Positions 33,972 to 46,794 of a DNA stretch of 64,000 bases are shown one piece after another. Origin of the DNA: Datnioides undecimradiatus (taxonomy: Eukaryota; Chordata; Actinopteri; Lobotiformes; Datnioididae). Each line of letters starts with the position of its first letter. Within the stretch, counting starts at the first letter, position 1. The stretch covers positions 806,001 through 870,000 of the forward strand of contig WARS01002807.1 of assembly GCA_008933995.1 (NCBI GenBank). The letters are read 5' to 3'. The notes beneath the pieces are model-generated. The model saw only the letters and a list, made by a program, of their open reading frames with translations, was not told the DNA's origin and made no database searches. The translations under genes and the position numbers were made by a program.

Positions 33972-36900
33972 GTAAGCACACCTGCCTCTCGGCTTTGCTT
34001 TGTCTCCACCTGAAGTTTGATTTTCACTGCGTGCTGTTTTGTTGAAGTGATGAATACAATGGCTCGCTTCGTTTTCTGGGTGCTGAGCAGCTACATCTGG
34101 ACATGGGCGTGTCAGGCAGGCTTTGCTCGCTGCGCAGGGAGCGGTGGCAGCGCTGTACACTGAATTAAACAGTTTAAGGTCTTAATGCATTTAATGTTAA
34201 TATTCCACAGGGTCAGACAATTCAAACAGTAATAGGCGAAGAGTGGATATTGGCCTGTAGTTTATATTTGAGCTGTCATCGGTGTTTACCCATTCATTCA
34301 CTCGTGCGCAGTAAGGAGACAGCGCTTAAAAGTCTGTTATTGTGTCCGTGGCGTGTTTCAAATTCGTAGAAGAAGCCCAAAGTGTGTAAATGACACGAGT
34401 TGAGCACAATGAAGCCGGCGGCAGGCGTCGCCCCTTCTCGGTCTCCCCCCTTTTTTTTTTACACGTCGCTCTGCCCGTGCGCACTTAAGAGATTGAGCAA
34501 CTTCGAGTGCGAAACAGTTGCGGATTCGTGCGCAACGTGTTTGCGCGCTGCAAGTCTAAAGCCTAAATAAACACAGTCCGCGGGGCTTCTCGTCCACCCT
34601 TTTGCGGCACCTACGCTGTACTGCGCTTTGGTGCGTGCCAAGGCGCGGAGAGCTGCGTCAAGTCAGCCAGAGACGGCCACAGCGAAACCGGAAATCAGAC
34701 AGCGGTGTCTTCAAAATAAAAGCACCGAAGCCTCTCATGCAACGTTGTGGCAGATACACGTGTAGGCAGTAGGTATTCAGCTGTGCCTCGGCCTGTTTGG
34801 CTTTTAATGCACTTATTTAAAAACGCTAAAGAAGCAGTAAAAGGTCGCTTGGTTTCAGTTTCGTAACAAGTTTCCTGTACTTCGTTTGCTACAGTTGTGA
34901 GAAATAAGCGACTTTATTTTGTAGACGTTGGCCAGGTGCCACACTTATTAATATGGCTGACTTGACTCCGGTGGCGGGGACCGGAGTCACCGACGCCTTT
35001 TGTTACCGGGAGCGACGGTGGCGCACAGACTCACCGAGCGGAAAGGGCGAGGCGCGACGCGTCAGGCGGCGTGATGTGAGAAACGGGATCGCTCGCCCTC
35101 TTTGTCAACACGCAGCCCATCGCCTCCGAACATATTTACAGTCATCAATATATCAGGATTAAAGTTCAAACCCGCGCGCTGTCGGACGACGAAGCCAAGT
35201 CAATTAAACAACCATAATAAAAACATCTCAGACTTTTCTTTAATGTTTAGCCACAGGGACTGAAGTGGTGATGGATGGGGAATTGCGTCTCATGATGAGT
35301 CACAGGCCTATATGTCTGTGCCCTGGCTGCATGGGATCACCGCGTCAACGCCTTCCTGAGGCAATTAAACTACAAAGCCTAAATGTTACACATGAGCCAG
35401 CGATGACTCACTCTGTTTGCTGCAAGAGCACCACGTTTCCCTCACATCGGCCGGCTAAGATGTGCGCACCGATCACATCTGTGATGCAAGCGCGGGATCA
35501 GTGCATCTGGCTGGGAGTGGCGCGCGCGCGTCTGTCAAGTGCCGAGTCCATATGGATGGAGAGTCCGCGCGGTGTAATGGCAATATGATTGGCGATTGAT
35601 CAGCCAGTGGACACCACAGGAGGTTTAAGACCCGTGTGCTGCTAAATTACTTTATAGCTTCTTTCCACCTTGTCGGTGCTGTCAATTGGATTTAAAGGTC
35701 ACACACTGCGCCCACACACACATGCACGAATACACAGCTTGTCATCAAGGCCTCACACTCCCACATCCCCCTGCAGCCCTTAGGTTATGGAATTAAGAGC
35801 CAATCTTCCTAATGGATGGAGATCTCTGAGATCTTTTGGCAGAGGGAATGTGCTGACCCCGATGGCACACAGGTTCTTTTTCTAGGCTCATCACTCACTG
35901 CTGCTCTGTCTGTCTGCTTAGCTATCTCTGTTGTCCTCACACACACACATATGTACCCATATGCACACACAAAGACATGGTAAAATGATGGGTGTGTCTT
36001 ACAGTGAGCTCCCCGTGCAGTGTACACAAAGCTGCACACACATTAATATCATTTAATTAGATAATGCAGGATAAACATCAGCGGCTAAGTAAAGTGTGAT
36101 TGATCTCTGCTCAGTCTTTCCGACCGAGCTCAGTGTGCTCTCTGATGTGAGTTCCTGCTTCCCCCACACAGATGTAGGAGATACTGGACAACTTTGGTTT
36201 TTATTAAATAAGAAATAAACATGTTTGCATTGAAAAAAGTATCATTCGGGCACCAAAACTCACAAGCACAGTCCTCTGTACTTCATGCTTTAATGTCTAT
36301 GCATTTGCAAAGTTGATGAAGGCAGCTCATTATTGCCCTCGAGCCTCCCCGTCTTTGCTTTGTTTACTGTTTCGTGCAGCTCGCCGGCTCCTCAGCTTTT
36401 GTATGTATTTATGACCATGCCTCACATTGTATTTCAATAACTGCTGCTAAACAAGCAACATCCCCTGAGGGGACAGTGGAAGTTGAATTAAGTCAGACTA
36501 CAGTGCCCTCACCCGAAATGACCTAAGGAGGGAGTGCAGGGGGGGTGGTGTAACAGTGAGTAAGCGAGGGAAGAGGGGAAATATCACAAATCACAAGCTC
36601 CCCTGACGCCAAACATCAGCACTTTTTCTCCTGGCCTGCTTCTTTTTTTCATTTTTTTTTTCATTTTTCATGCTCTCCCTCGGTGAGTTTTGGTAGGATC
36701 TGACCCATATGTTCTCAATTACCTCTCTCTGGCCCACATTGTCATTCTGGTATTTCCTCCATCCCTCCTTCCCTCCCTCTATCCATCTCTCCTTCTTTTG
36801 TGTAATCTCTTGATTCTTCCTCTGTCTGTCATACTGTCGGCGAATCCCTGCCCCCCTCTCATCCCCTTTCGGGACCTCTATACCTTCCTCCCTGTCCTGC

Positions 36901-37643
36901 CCTTTCATCCCACATCATCTTTTCACCACGATCACGGCATTTAGAGCCTGCCTTCCCACTCCGCACGGCCTGTTGACAGATTGCCACAAGCTGCTGGATT
37001 AAAAAAAGAAAATCAGACGTCTCTGCTTTGTGTTTTTCCTCCTCGAGCTGTTAGATTCTGGAAATTTCTGAGATTGAAAGTGGAGAGCTGCACCGAGCTC
37101 GTAATGCTTGTGAAGAAAGATGGGGAGTAGCAGCATTTTGTTAGCATCTCGTGCTCATTTGCATAATCAGAGGTGCAGTCAAGTGCAAAAAGCATGCAGA
37201 CCCTCGCAGACTTTGCGGTCTGTGAGCAGGGCGTGGCCCTTATGCTAACATCACACAAACCACGTTAAAGCACAATAACACCTACGCTGACACCAGAGGC
37301 ATATTGGGTTTCCTTTTTAATTGCATTTACAGGAGCCGTGGCGGCGGGGCGGGGGTTAACGTGTAACCTTCGTCTTTAGCCTCAGCCTGACTCAGGAGCA
37401 ACGTCCCCGAAATGTTCCTCCGTCCTTTATTTTTCTGATAATTTTTTGCTGAGGTCACCAAAGCTCGAAGCCACAAAGCAGCTGACACGAAGGCCCCGCA
37501 TACCCCGAAACTGAATCACCATCTGATTAAGGCCGTTCACATGCAGTTAACTGGTAGCGTCTTTGTTCAGCGCCCTTGCACTCCTGACCCCAACTGTGAG
37601 CGCATTTGATGCAGTGGCATGAAGGCTAAGAAAGGAAATGCAA

Positions 37644-37678
<35 letters not shown>

Positions 37679-40600
37679 GCGTTTGTGCTGTGTGTGCCAC
37701 AGTGTGAAGATGTTGTAACAGAACTGTCACAAGGCTCGCTCGCATGGCCTTGAACGTTCCTACCCAGATACTGTGTGACTGACAGTAACTCACATGCTCA
37801 ACGTGGGCGCCGAAGAATAGCTGCAGATGCATTTGCAGGCGATGCGTGAGTCACATTTGTGTGTGTTTCCTGTACAAAAAAAAAAAAAGCCCGAACACCC
37901 CCGTCTATCGATTTGTGCCACGCTGTACCCCCAATTAAACCGGCGAGGCTGATGAGTTTGTTTCAAAAATGAAAACAAAGAGATTAGATGGCGATGGGCA
38001 GGAGTGAGTCCGCGTGAACGACAGAGGGAAGGAAAGAGAAGTAGCCCGTGGTGAAAAAGTGAAAGTGTAGTTTGAAAATAAACCGAATGACTAGGCCTCA
38101 GACGGGAAGATGCGGGTATGAAAAGAGAAGGAGAGAGGGAGATCTCTCTAATTGGAGTGGATAGACAGCGAGGCGCATGGCTCCCTCCAGACCATTAGAG
38201 AGGCCCGGGTGGAGAGGGTTTGTTCCCAGGAGGAGAGAGCTTGTCTTATGCTCAGCCATGGGGAAGAATCTGGCAGGGACTCTGATGAGTGGAGCGAGGC
38301 CAGGGGAGAAGATGGGGCCCCATTGTCCTGTCTCGCTGATGAGGAAGAGGGGATGCGGGACAATCCTCGCAGGAGAAAAGACAGAGGACGGTAAAGACAG
38401 AATGAGACAGCGAAGGGGCAGGGAGGAAAGGGGAGAGCGTCAAAGAAGGCGGCGAGTCCGCGACCCAGACAGGATGAGACGAGGGGCTGGAGAAGGGGAA
38501 GGAAGATGTTCTAAAGTTGTGAGAGGAAAAGGAGTCAGGAAGTGAAAGAGAAAGAAGGGAAGAGAAAAAGTGAGGGGAATGGAAACAGGTTGGGAGGGAG
38601 AGCTGTGGCGAGCGGGGTGGATAAGGGGGAGGAAGAAAACAGGAAGAGAGTTATAATGCCGCAGTCGTCTCTGTTTCCTGCGTCCCTCGAGTGGGCTCTC
38701 CTGATTGGTTAGTGAGGGCGGCGGGGGTATGCTTACGTCGAGGCACGTCCTCCTGCAAAGAGACAGTCTCGAATCGAAGAACTCTGCTGTGATACGGCCG
38801 GCCTGGGGGGCAGAAGATGACAAGATGGTGGTCGTGGCGCGCAGCACGTCGAACGGCGCCACTGGCTTCCTCACCGCCTGGTTCCGAAAGGTGGACATCG
38901 GTTAAACGGGACTCAGATATTGTATCGCACAAAGGACCGCGCTAGCATAGTCAGAACAACAGCGCGTTTCCTGTTTCCCTCCTTGTCAAATCTGTGCTGT
39001 AAACTTGTCAAATGCTCGAGAACGAAAACTCAAACAAACCACAGCTTCTCGTGTCCGCGCGCAAACAGCTAACCCGTGCACGCCACTTCACTACGAACCA
39101 GAAAACAGCTATCGCACTTGGCGCCGATCCCAAAGATCTACCTTGTTAAACTTCCCTGTTTTTCCCTCTGCCGCTTCATCAGAGTCAACACGGTTCTGGT
39201 CCCGCTCCGCTGTGGTTTATCGCTTTCTCTGTTTGCTCGCGCACTTCAAGAACAAACCTTTCCAGGTTTTGGCGGCTGCGTGTTTGCAGGTCTGCCACCG
39301 CTGAAAGCTAAAACAACAAACCGCTGCTCTTACTGCTCCTGCTCGCAGCGGTCCCGACTCGAGGCCGCAGATGGCGGGACGCCCCAGAAGAACACTTCGG
39401 GCTCGAGCTGGGAAACCTCCTGGGGCCCTGAACTGCCAGTGGATCCTGTTCAAGCTCAAGAGCTTAATTAATCAATTAAAACAACCCAGAGCGCTGCTTT
39501 AATTTAAAACAACTGTTTCAAACACTGGCCGTTTACTCCCATCCCAGCCTCACAGCTGCAACGGCCGTCCTTGTGGATGTTATTATTGACCACGAGACGT
39601 AATTCTCTCTTCCAAAAATAAATACAAAGATTCGGCCTTAATTGGCATCGTAATGCTTCCAGCTTTGGTGTTCTGTGGTCTTTGGAAAGGATAACTCAAA
39701 ACAATCTCTCACCACGTTTCCACTGCGCTCCTGCACTGGTTCCCAGCAGTTCTTCACTAAACATACGCCCACAGGCCCGAGAGAAACCTCCAGCGTTGCC
39801 GCGTCAGCACCACCCATCAATGTTACAAATGCGTTTATGCGACCTGACCCTAAACTGGCCATTATTTTAACTATTAATGCATTTTTTTGGTCAGTTTCCG
39901 ATGTTGGAAATTGGATGTTTCCATCACTTCATGCTCACTCAGACAGTTTCTCTTTGCTTCCCTGCAACTCGCTGCACTTGCAACTCGTAATGTTCAAAGG
40001 ATTTTCAAAGAATCAAAGCATATTTTTAAGCAAATTACTTGACTCTACTGACCGCCTAGCAACTGAAGAAGCTGCCCCCCGGTTGTGACAAAGGACCCCT
40101 TTGTTTCACCCTCTTCTCAGTCCCTGTCTTCCTGTGCTTCCTGTTCCAGGTCGGCGATAAGGTGATGGTCCTGAACCGCTTCGGGCTGTGGCAGGAGGTG
40201 GCGGTGGTGCCGGCGAACCACACCTTCCTAATCCCAGAGGGCATGAGCTTCGAGGAGGCAGCAGCCCTCCCCGTGAACTACATCACTGCCTACATGATGC
40301 TGTTCGACTTCGGCAACCTGCGGCCCAACCAGAGCGTCCTCGTTCATGCTGCTGCAGGTAAGGAGGCGAACACGCACGCAGATGCGCATGCAGAGCGCAT
40401 TTGCACACTAGGCACATGCAAAGCCTAGGTTTTAGGTTGGGAATGGATGCATCACCCTCTGTGCAAGGTCATTAATCTTAATTATGGTTGAATTAATTAT
40501 AATTTTCTTGCTAATGCACTCAAAAACATTTTTTTTTCAACACTTGCTTGTCATATTTATGAAAAACTCGTGACTCCAGTATCAACTCGTGTTGTAATCC

Positions 40601-43600
40601 TGCAACTGAAAAACCACATTTAATCAGCTTCATCTCAGTGTGTGTCGGCACAGCGCTGATCTCTGCTCTGTAGTTAGCAGGCGCACAGCTCGAGTCAGTA
40701 TCATACCACCGGCAAGTTTAACGGCTCTGCAGAGAAGCTCCTGCAGAAGCTCGACGCAAAGATGCAAAGCTTGCACGAACGTCCTCGAGTGTTTATAATA
40801 GCACACGTCTTCCCTTTCCCTGCGCCTCCTGTTTATGCATTTCTATTCTATATGAATTATGACTGCTGGAGAAGGTCCCACGGTTCATTAGTATGAGATA
40901 TGGCTGGGTGTTTCGCAGCCCCTAGGCCTGCAGAAATACTGGAGCACCTGCCACCTGGACTGTGGAGTCAGAGTTCAGAGTGAGTGGGTGGGAGAAAGAA
41001 GGGGACTGAGGGAGTAAAAGCACCTGTTTTGGGGCGGGATGCACCAAGCCTGAGAGCATTTGATTTTGCTGTGTTTACACCATCGGGCCAGCTGGAGAGA
41101 ATGGGAGTGCATTAGCCAAAAGAAACTGTTCTCTCCCTGTTTCTCCCTATCTGCCGGTGGACAGCTCTCATTTCTCCTCATGTTCCCACTCTTTCTGCGC
41201 CGGGGGAGGCAGAAAAGGGATCCCTCGGCATTTGGGACAGCGCGTGGGCGTAGGTGCCTAAGAGAAGGAAGCGCACAGCGAAACCTGAGCCTGTTTTTCT
41301 CTCCGGGAGACAAAAAAAAATGGCTCCAGGAGATTCGCCAGCCCAGGTGGACGCGTCCCCTGGCATTTGCACAATAGAACTGAAAATGAATGAATTCGTA
41401 GGATTAACATTAAACTGTGCAGCGTCCCCCTGAGCGGCATGACAGCTAACAGACTCATCGCTGTGGGACCGGTGGTCTGCAGAGGAATCCCAAATGTTTG
41501 CATTCACCAGCTGATGTCAGTCCTCCCTGCGAGCACACATCGTGCCAGAGGTTTTTGTGTGTTTGCTATATGAGGAATGCAGTGGAAGTGTGGTGTAAGA
41601 CACTTTCCCCCCGCCGGTTTTGGTCGAGGCGGCGTCTCTGGTTTCTCGAGGCAGGCTGCCAGTCTTGGCTCGCCAGCTGTCCGGACATCAGGATTGTAAA
41701 AGCACATTGCTGAGGCTATGACAAAAACATTTGCTTAACAGTCTGCTTCGCTGCACTTTGTCATTCTTTGCATGTGTAAATCATTATCACGCTGTCTGCT
41801 CTACGGCGCTGCGCCGCTCGGTCTTCTCGGTGGCGTTATCGCGGTGATGTTTGCGCAGCAGCTTCTTCTTCTCTTCTCCCCGCGTCGTGGGGCTGCACGG
41901 CTCACACGGTGCAGGTAGCTCTGCTGAACGTTATTCCTGATGTCCTCTGATTAGAGAAAGTATCTGCTGCGGCCAGAGAGAGGGAGATGTGATTGTGTGC
42001 ATCGGTCTGTGTCCGTCTTTTTTAATATTATGAGGGAAGTTGCAGACAGGCGGGCGTATATTGCTCATTCCACGACTGGAACAGGTTATTTTAGCTTTAG
42101 CCATGTCAGACGTCACAGTGGTACCTTTACTCTTTGACATTTTATAGAACAAACTATTAACTAATTAACCCGAACAGCAATCAGGTCCGCTGATAATGAA
42201 CATGCGGTTGTGTAATTCAGGGCGTGGCTTCCCTTTTGTCGCTCGGTGCGAAGCCGCATTTACCTGCAACACCTCTTTACAGTCCGTCCTCAGGTGGGGG
42301 CTAATCCAAAACGCTTGTGGTGATGTCTTAGTGTCACTATAACACTTAAATTAAGAATATTTAAGTGAAATATATCATTTTTAATTAAGTTACTGTTGAA
42401 GAGAGCAGCGTTCTGCAGAGTCATGCATATCTGTGCAGCATCAGGGTATAGCTCAGATAACACAGGCCTGTTTTCATTACAACTGAAAATAGAAATTCAT
42501 AAACAAAATACAAAATCAGGTTCCAGCTACTTGTTTCTCACTTTAGGACCTAGTTCCTTTAATTGACCGTGATGCGTCACATGAAAATGTGCACCACCGC
42601 CGCCGCCGCCTCGATCCAAAATTCCCCGTTTCGGGTTAAAGCGTTTTCCAAGAGTCGATCTGCTTCCCGTTCCCGGGTCGAAGTCAGTTCTGAGTAACAC
42701 ATTAAAGTACAGAGCACGTATTGTATTTTTCGATTATGAAACAGTAATTAACAAGCACTCTGTTACTACTCGACCCCGCCCACAGCTCCAGTGAACACCC
42801 CGTTTAACCACACGCTCTATTAGCATGCGGTTAAACGGCCTTACTGCAGCTCGTCAGCCTGTCTCGCGGGACGATTGCACATGAGGTCCCATCTCCGAAC
42901 CGAACGGCAGCGAATTTGTCTGCCAGACGCGCCGGCTCAACGCCACCGGATCAGTTTATGTTACGCACAGATAAAACAGTGAGCTCTTACATGAGATTAA
43001 CCGGGCCGAGGAGTCGCAGCGGCGCAGAAGACAGGCAGCGATTTGCTTTTCAACCTTCGTCACAGGGTGTATGGTTTAGCAATTAGGATTTAGGCCCACG
43101 TGAGATCTGCAGCGTCTTATTACAGCAGCCGGGCTCTCTGCATCTTTTCATCAACGCATCACATCAGTCTCGTAAAATGCTTGAGGGGCTCATTCTGAGT
43201 TGATCACGGCCGACCTGTTTCACTCTCCTGATGAGGGTACCATCCTCCGGTTTAATCACATTAGGAAAATAATCATCTTCTTTTCAATTACCTTTTGATT
43301 ACTTTGTCTCCGAAGCCCCCGAAACGTCTAAATTAGCGTTTCACCGTCATATTCAACAGGTCGAAATCTCACAAACAAAAACAGGAAGTCAGCTTCAAAT
43401 CAAAAGACGCCTTTGGAGGAGTTCAGGAGCGAAGAGGGAGAAGAGTAACACCGACAGCCTGAAACGTTCCTCTTCCTGGGTGGACCGATATGCGATCTGC
43501 GTCGTATCTACGGTCGACAGAAGTGCAGTTGTAGATCCACAAATGGAGAAAATGGAGTTGCCAGGCAACCTGCGCAGCATTCAAGAAGTTCTAACAGTCT

Positions 43601-46600
43601 GACTCATATTTAACCTGCTGTAAAACTGCAGATTGTCGTTTTTACGCTGTGGTTTTTGAGCAAATTAAACAAAAGAGATATAAATTGTTAAACAGCGAGG
43701 CGTGCGTTACCCCCTGGCTGCTGCCGAGCTGAAGGAAAGACAGTTTTGCGCGTGAGAAGTTTGCTGCTGATGATGCAACGCGTGAGTAATGACAGCTCTT
43801 TGTGGCAAATAACCCGTTGAGCGCTTTCACAGGGGCATGATGGGTATCCATCCTTTCGCCCTTTGCGCCTCCATTGTTCCATGTGTGCAGGTAGAGCCAT
43901 GTCAACTCATTAAGAGCGCTCCATAAAGGACGTCATTTCCTCACAAGTGTGCCGACCTTTACCCGTCACGATCAGGTGACTGGTGCTTAGGCTCTGTCCA
44001 TCAGTCATGCCTTTATGTGTGTGTGTGTGTGTGTAAGTAAACTCTGGTGAATAGTCCTCAGCTGCCTCTCTCGTGGGTCCGCTCCTGTCCTCGCTCTCCA
44101 AACAATAGCTTGTTGTATTTCCTCCCATCGTGCCTCCCTTCTCCACCGCACGGCACATCTGCATCCTCCGATCTCCTCCCCCCTCCCCCTCCCGCAGCCC
44201 TCTGTAACCTCCGCACCCCCTTTCCGTGACCTCTCCACATCCATGCGCGATTCCTCGTCATCGGGGGAGCGTGCGCACGTTTCCCCTTTTGTTTTCCCCC
44301 GAGGGCTTGGGCGGGGGGAAGTTCAGCGACATTTGGATGCATCTCGTGGGTCTTCCACTGTGCCCGGCCAACAGCTTTTCCTCTGACCTCTCCCTGAACT
44401 GGTCCTAATGTTTATGAACCCTGGCCAGCCACCCCGCCACCACACCCACACTAAACATTCCTGCATACATATGGGGCTCCGCCGCTGCCAGCGATGACGT
44501 CCACCTCTGTTTTATTTATGAGTTCTCGAGCGAGTGCGGGCCAACGTCAAGTGTCACGCATTGTGTTGCAGATGTAGAATGCATAATCCGAATTAGGTGG
44601 TGCTCCAGGAGCCCGTGTCATCGATTTATATGATGATTTTACTCCACGGCTTTCGGCGCTTCCCCTCGTGTGTCAAGACTTTGTGACAGTTTGGCACCGA
44701 CGCTGCCAGAGTTTGCGGTTTCAGAGCTTCTCGTACTGAAGCACAGTCACTAATAGCGCTGTAAGGTGCTTTGGTCTGCTCAGCAGCATATGTTATCAAT
44801 CACCCCTTCTCATAAATCTCCACAGCAGTGTGTTTGAGGTTTGTGTGTTAGATTCCACACATCCTCAGCGCTGTAGAAGCTGGCTGTTATTAAACCTTTC
44901 AGTTTTCCCACCAGCCAATTACGGCGGCTTCTTCCCGCCGGAGCGTCTGCGGATAGGACGGAGCTGCACCACGTTGAGGATTAGCCTGAAACGCTTGATG
45001 CGAGAGGCTTCCGGCTGCATGCGGGTACCACACAGGCCCGAGAGTCACAGCTGAGTTAAATCCTTGTTAATGGTAATCTACAGGGCTGCGCTGCTGGTTC
45101 TGGAAGTCATTTCCACTGTTCTAAAATCCCATTTGATGATCGTTCAACGTTCGGCATCTAAACGAGTGACTCAGTGTTGCCGTATCGGCCGTCAGATTTA
45201 GTTTTTTTGTGTATTGCGTCATAGATTTGTTATTTTTTTGATCATCCAAAACCGACGCTGAAGTTAGAAGGAAACCGATTTGATCAAACGTCGACTGCTG
45301 CATGAACCCGCTGCTGCTGGCACGAGCCGCCGAAGTTGCTTGGGAATTCCCCGGGTGACCCAACTCATCAAGTTTGCAAGTCATTCAAGATAAAAAAATA
45401 AGATAATGCTTTATTTAAAAGAGGAAGTGACAGTTCACATTAGTGCAGAGTTTATACACTTATACATGCAGCCGCTCATCGGGTGCACGTTTAAGCTCTT
45501 GAAGCGTCGTAGCTGTCGGGCACGTAGCACTGTCGATGCAAAGCATGAGCGTCACTTTGCAGCTTAATCAGCCGCGGCCCGACAGAGAAGGTGAATTTCT
45601 AGTTTTAGACATCTCTTAGACGAGCGTATTGTTGTTATACTGTAAGCGCTCGGAGCAAGTGGAACAGGTGGCTGGATCTCATGGGTTCGGTGGGATGAGA
45701 GCCCCATCCTGGTGTGGATCTTCGTGGCTGCTGTCAGACCTGCAGGCAGGGCCTCAGGCGCGTGAGCCGCCGGTGCACAGTCGGCTGCAGATGAGACTGA
45801 AAGACGAGGAGCTAAGATTGTTTCTGGTGGTTGGATGATTGCAAGAAGCCCGTGAGCCGTGAATATAGATTTCAATGTATCTCCTCCCTCCCTGGACTCC
45901 CTCCCAGATCATTGCACATATTCATTATTTAGCAGCTAACACAGTCCCTTGCTATTAAAGCATCAGCTCAGTTGTAGTTACATCCCTCACTTTTAAAGGC
46001 CCATTGTTCCTGGGAGCCACAATGAAAGTCTGATGCGCCTTGAAAATGGTTTCCTCCTCTCTCCTCGCGGTCTGTCTGCTCGGGAGGTCTTACCCTAGTT
46101 TAGAGAATGCTAATTCAGTCTGACCACTAAGCGGGAGTCTGGGCTGCGTGGTTGAACCGTCTCTGTGTTCCCCAGGCCTGGCATCGCCGGCGGCAGATCA
46201 GCTGCGCTGATAGGAGAGGGAAACCAGGGCAACCTCCAACCTAACCCACCAATCACATCACTCGCTCGCGCTCTCATCGCTGCAGCCGTTGACAAATGAC
46301 CCCATCCACCCACCCCCCACCCTAACCACCGCACACAGTGGCAGGTGTATGTGAAACCTGTGTGAGGACACCTGTTTGTATCTGTGTGTGTGTGTGTGTG
46401 CGTGGCTCTCCAGCGTAACAGGATGAGTGTGCACCAGCTTTCATACTGCAACCACGTGCGTGTGTGTGAGAGGAAATCAAGAAGTTTATGTTAAAAATAT
46501 ATTTTGCACGCTTACATATCAATGCACGGCATGCGTGTACCTGTGTGCCGCGTGTTTGTGTTTGTTGGCGGTGTGAGAATACTCAGGAAATCACAGGGAC

Positions 46601-46751
46601 CACCTTCAAGCGCGAGCAGAGGATGTTTCTTTGTTTTGTTTTTTTTTTAATCTGCTCACCCAGTAACTAAAAATGGGCTTCCTCTACGGTGCACAGAGAG
46701 AGATCCACCATCAAGGAGAGAGCACGTTAAACTGCTCTTCAAGCCAGCTGT

Positions 46752-46794
<43 letters not shown>

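Larger units (their letters stand above)
33972..40149 (+). other. vat1: vat1 intron 1
   Basis: 6.2-kb intron. The first 1.2 kb stays CpG-rich. A pyrimidine-rich tract (about 36716-36910), a TG microsatellite (37647-37675), a long purine-rich tract (about 38101-38640) and a CpG-rich pocket (about 38720-38900) follow. No further exon was recognised. Confidence 0.9.

Noticed and set aside
33528-34160. 210-codon antisense open frame over vat1 exon 1
   Set aside because: It is the complement of a GC-rich coding exon, has Leu/Gly-rich low-complexity content and no domain; a shadow of vat1.
38440-38932. Two long minus-strand frames across the purine tract and CpG pocket
   Set aside because: Proline/serine and arginine content follows base composition; no domain seen. 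The DNA composition itself is reported instead.
45381-45470. Possible LINE 3' end (ATAAGATAATGCTTTATT)
   Set aside because: Only a short AT-rich similarity to L2-type 3' ends, with no adjacent reverse-transcriptase remnant.
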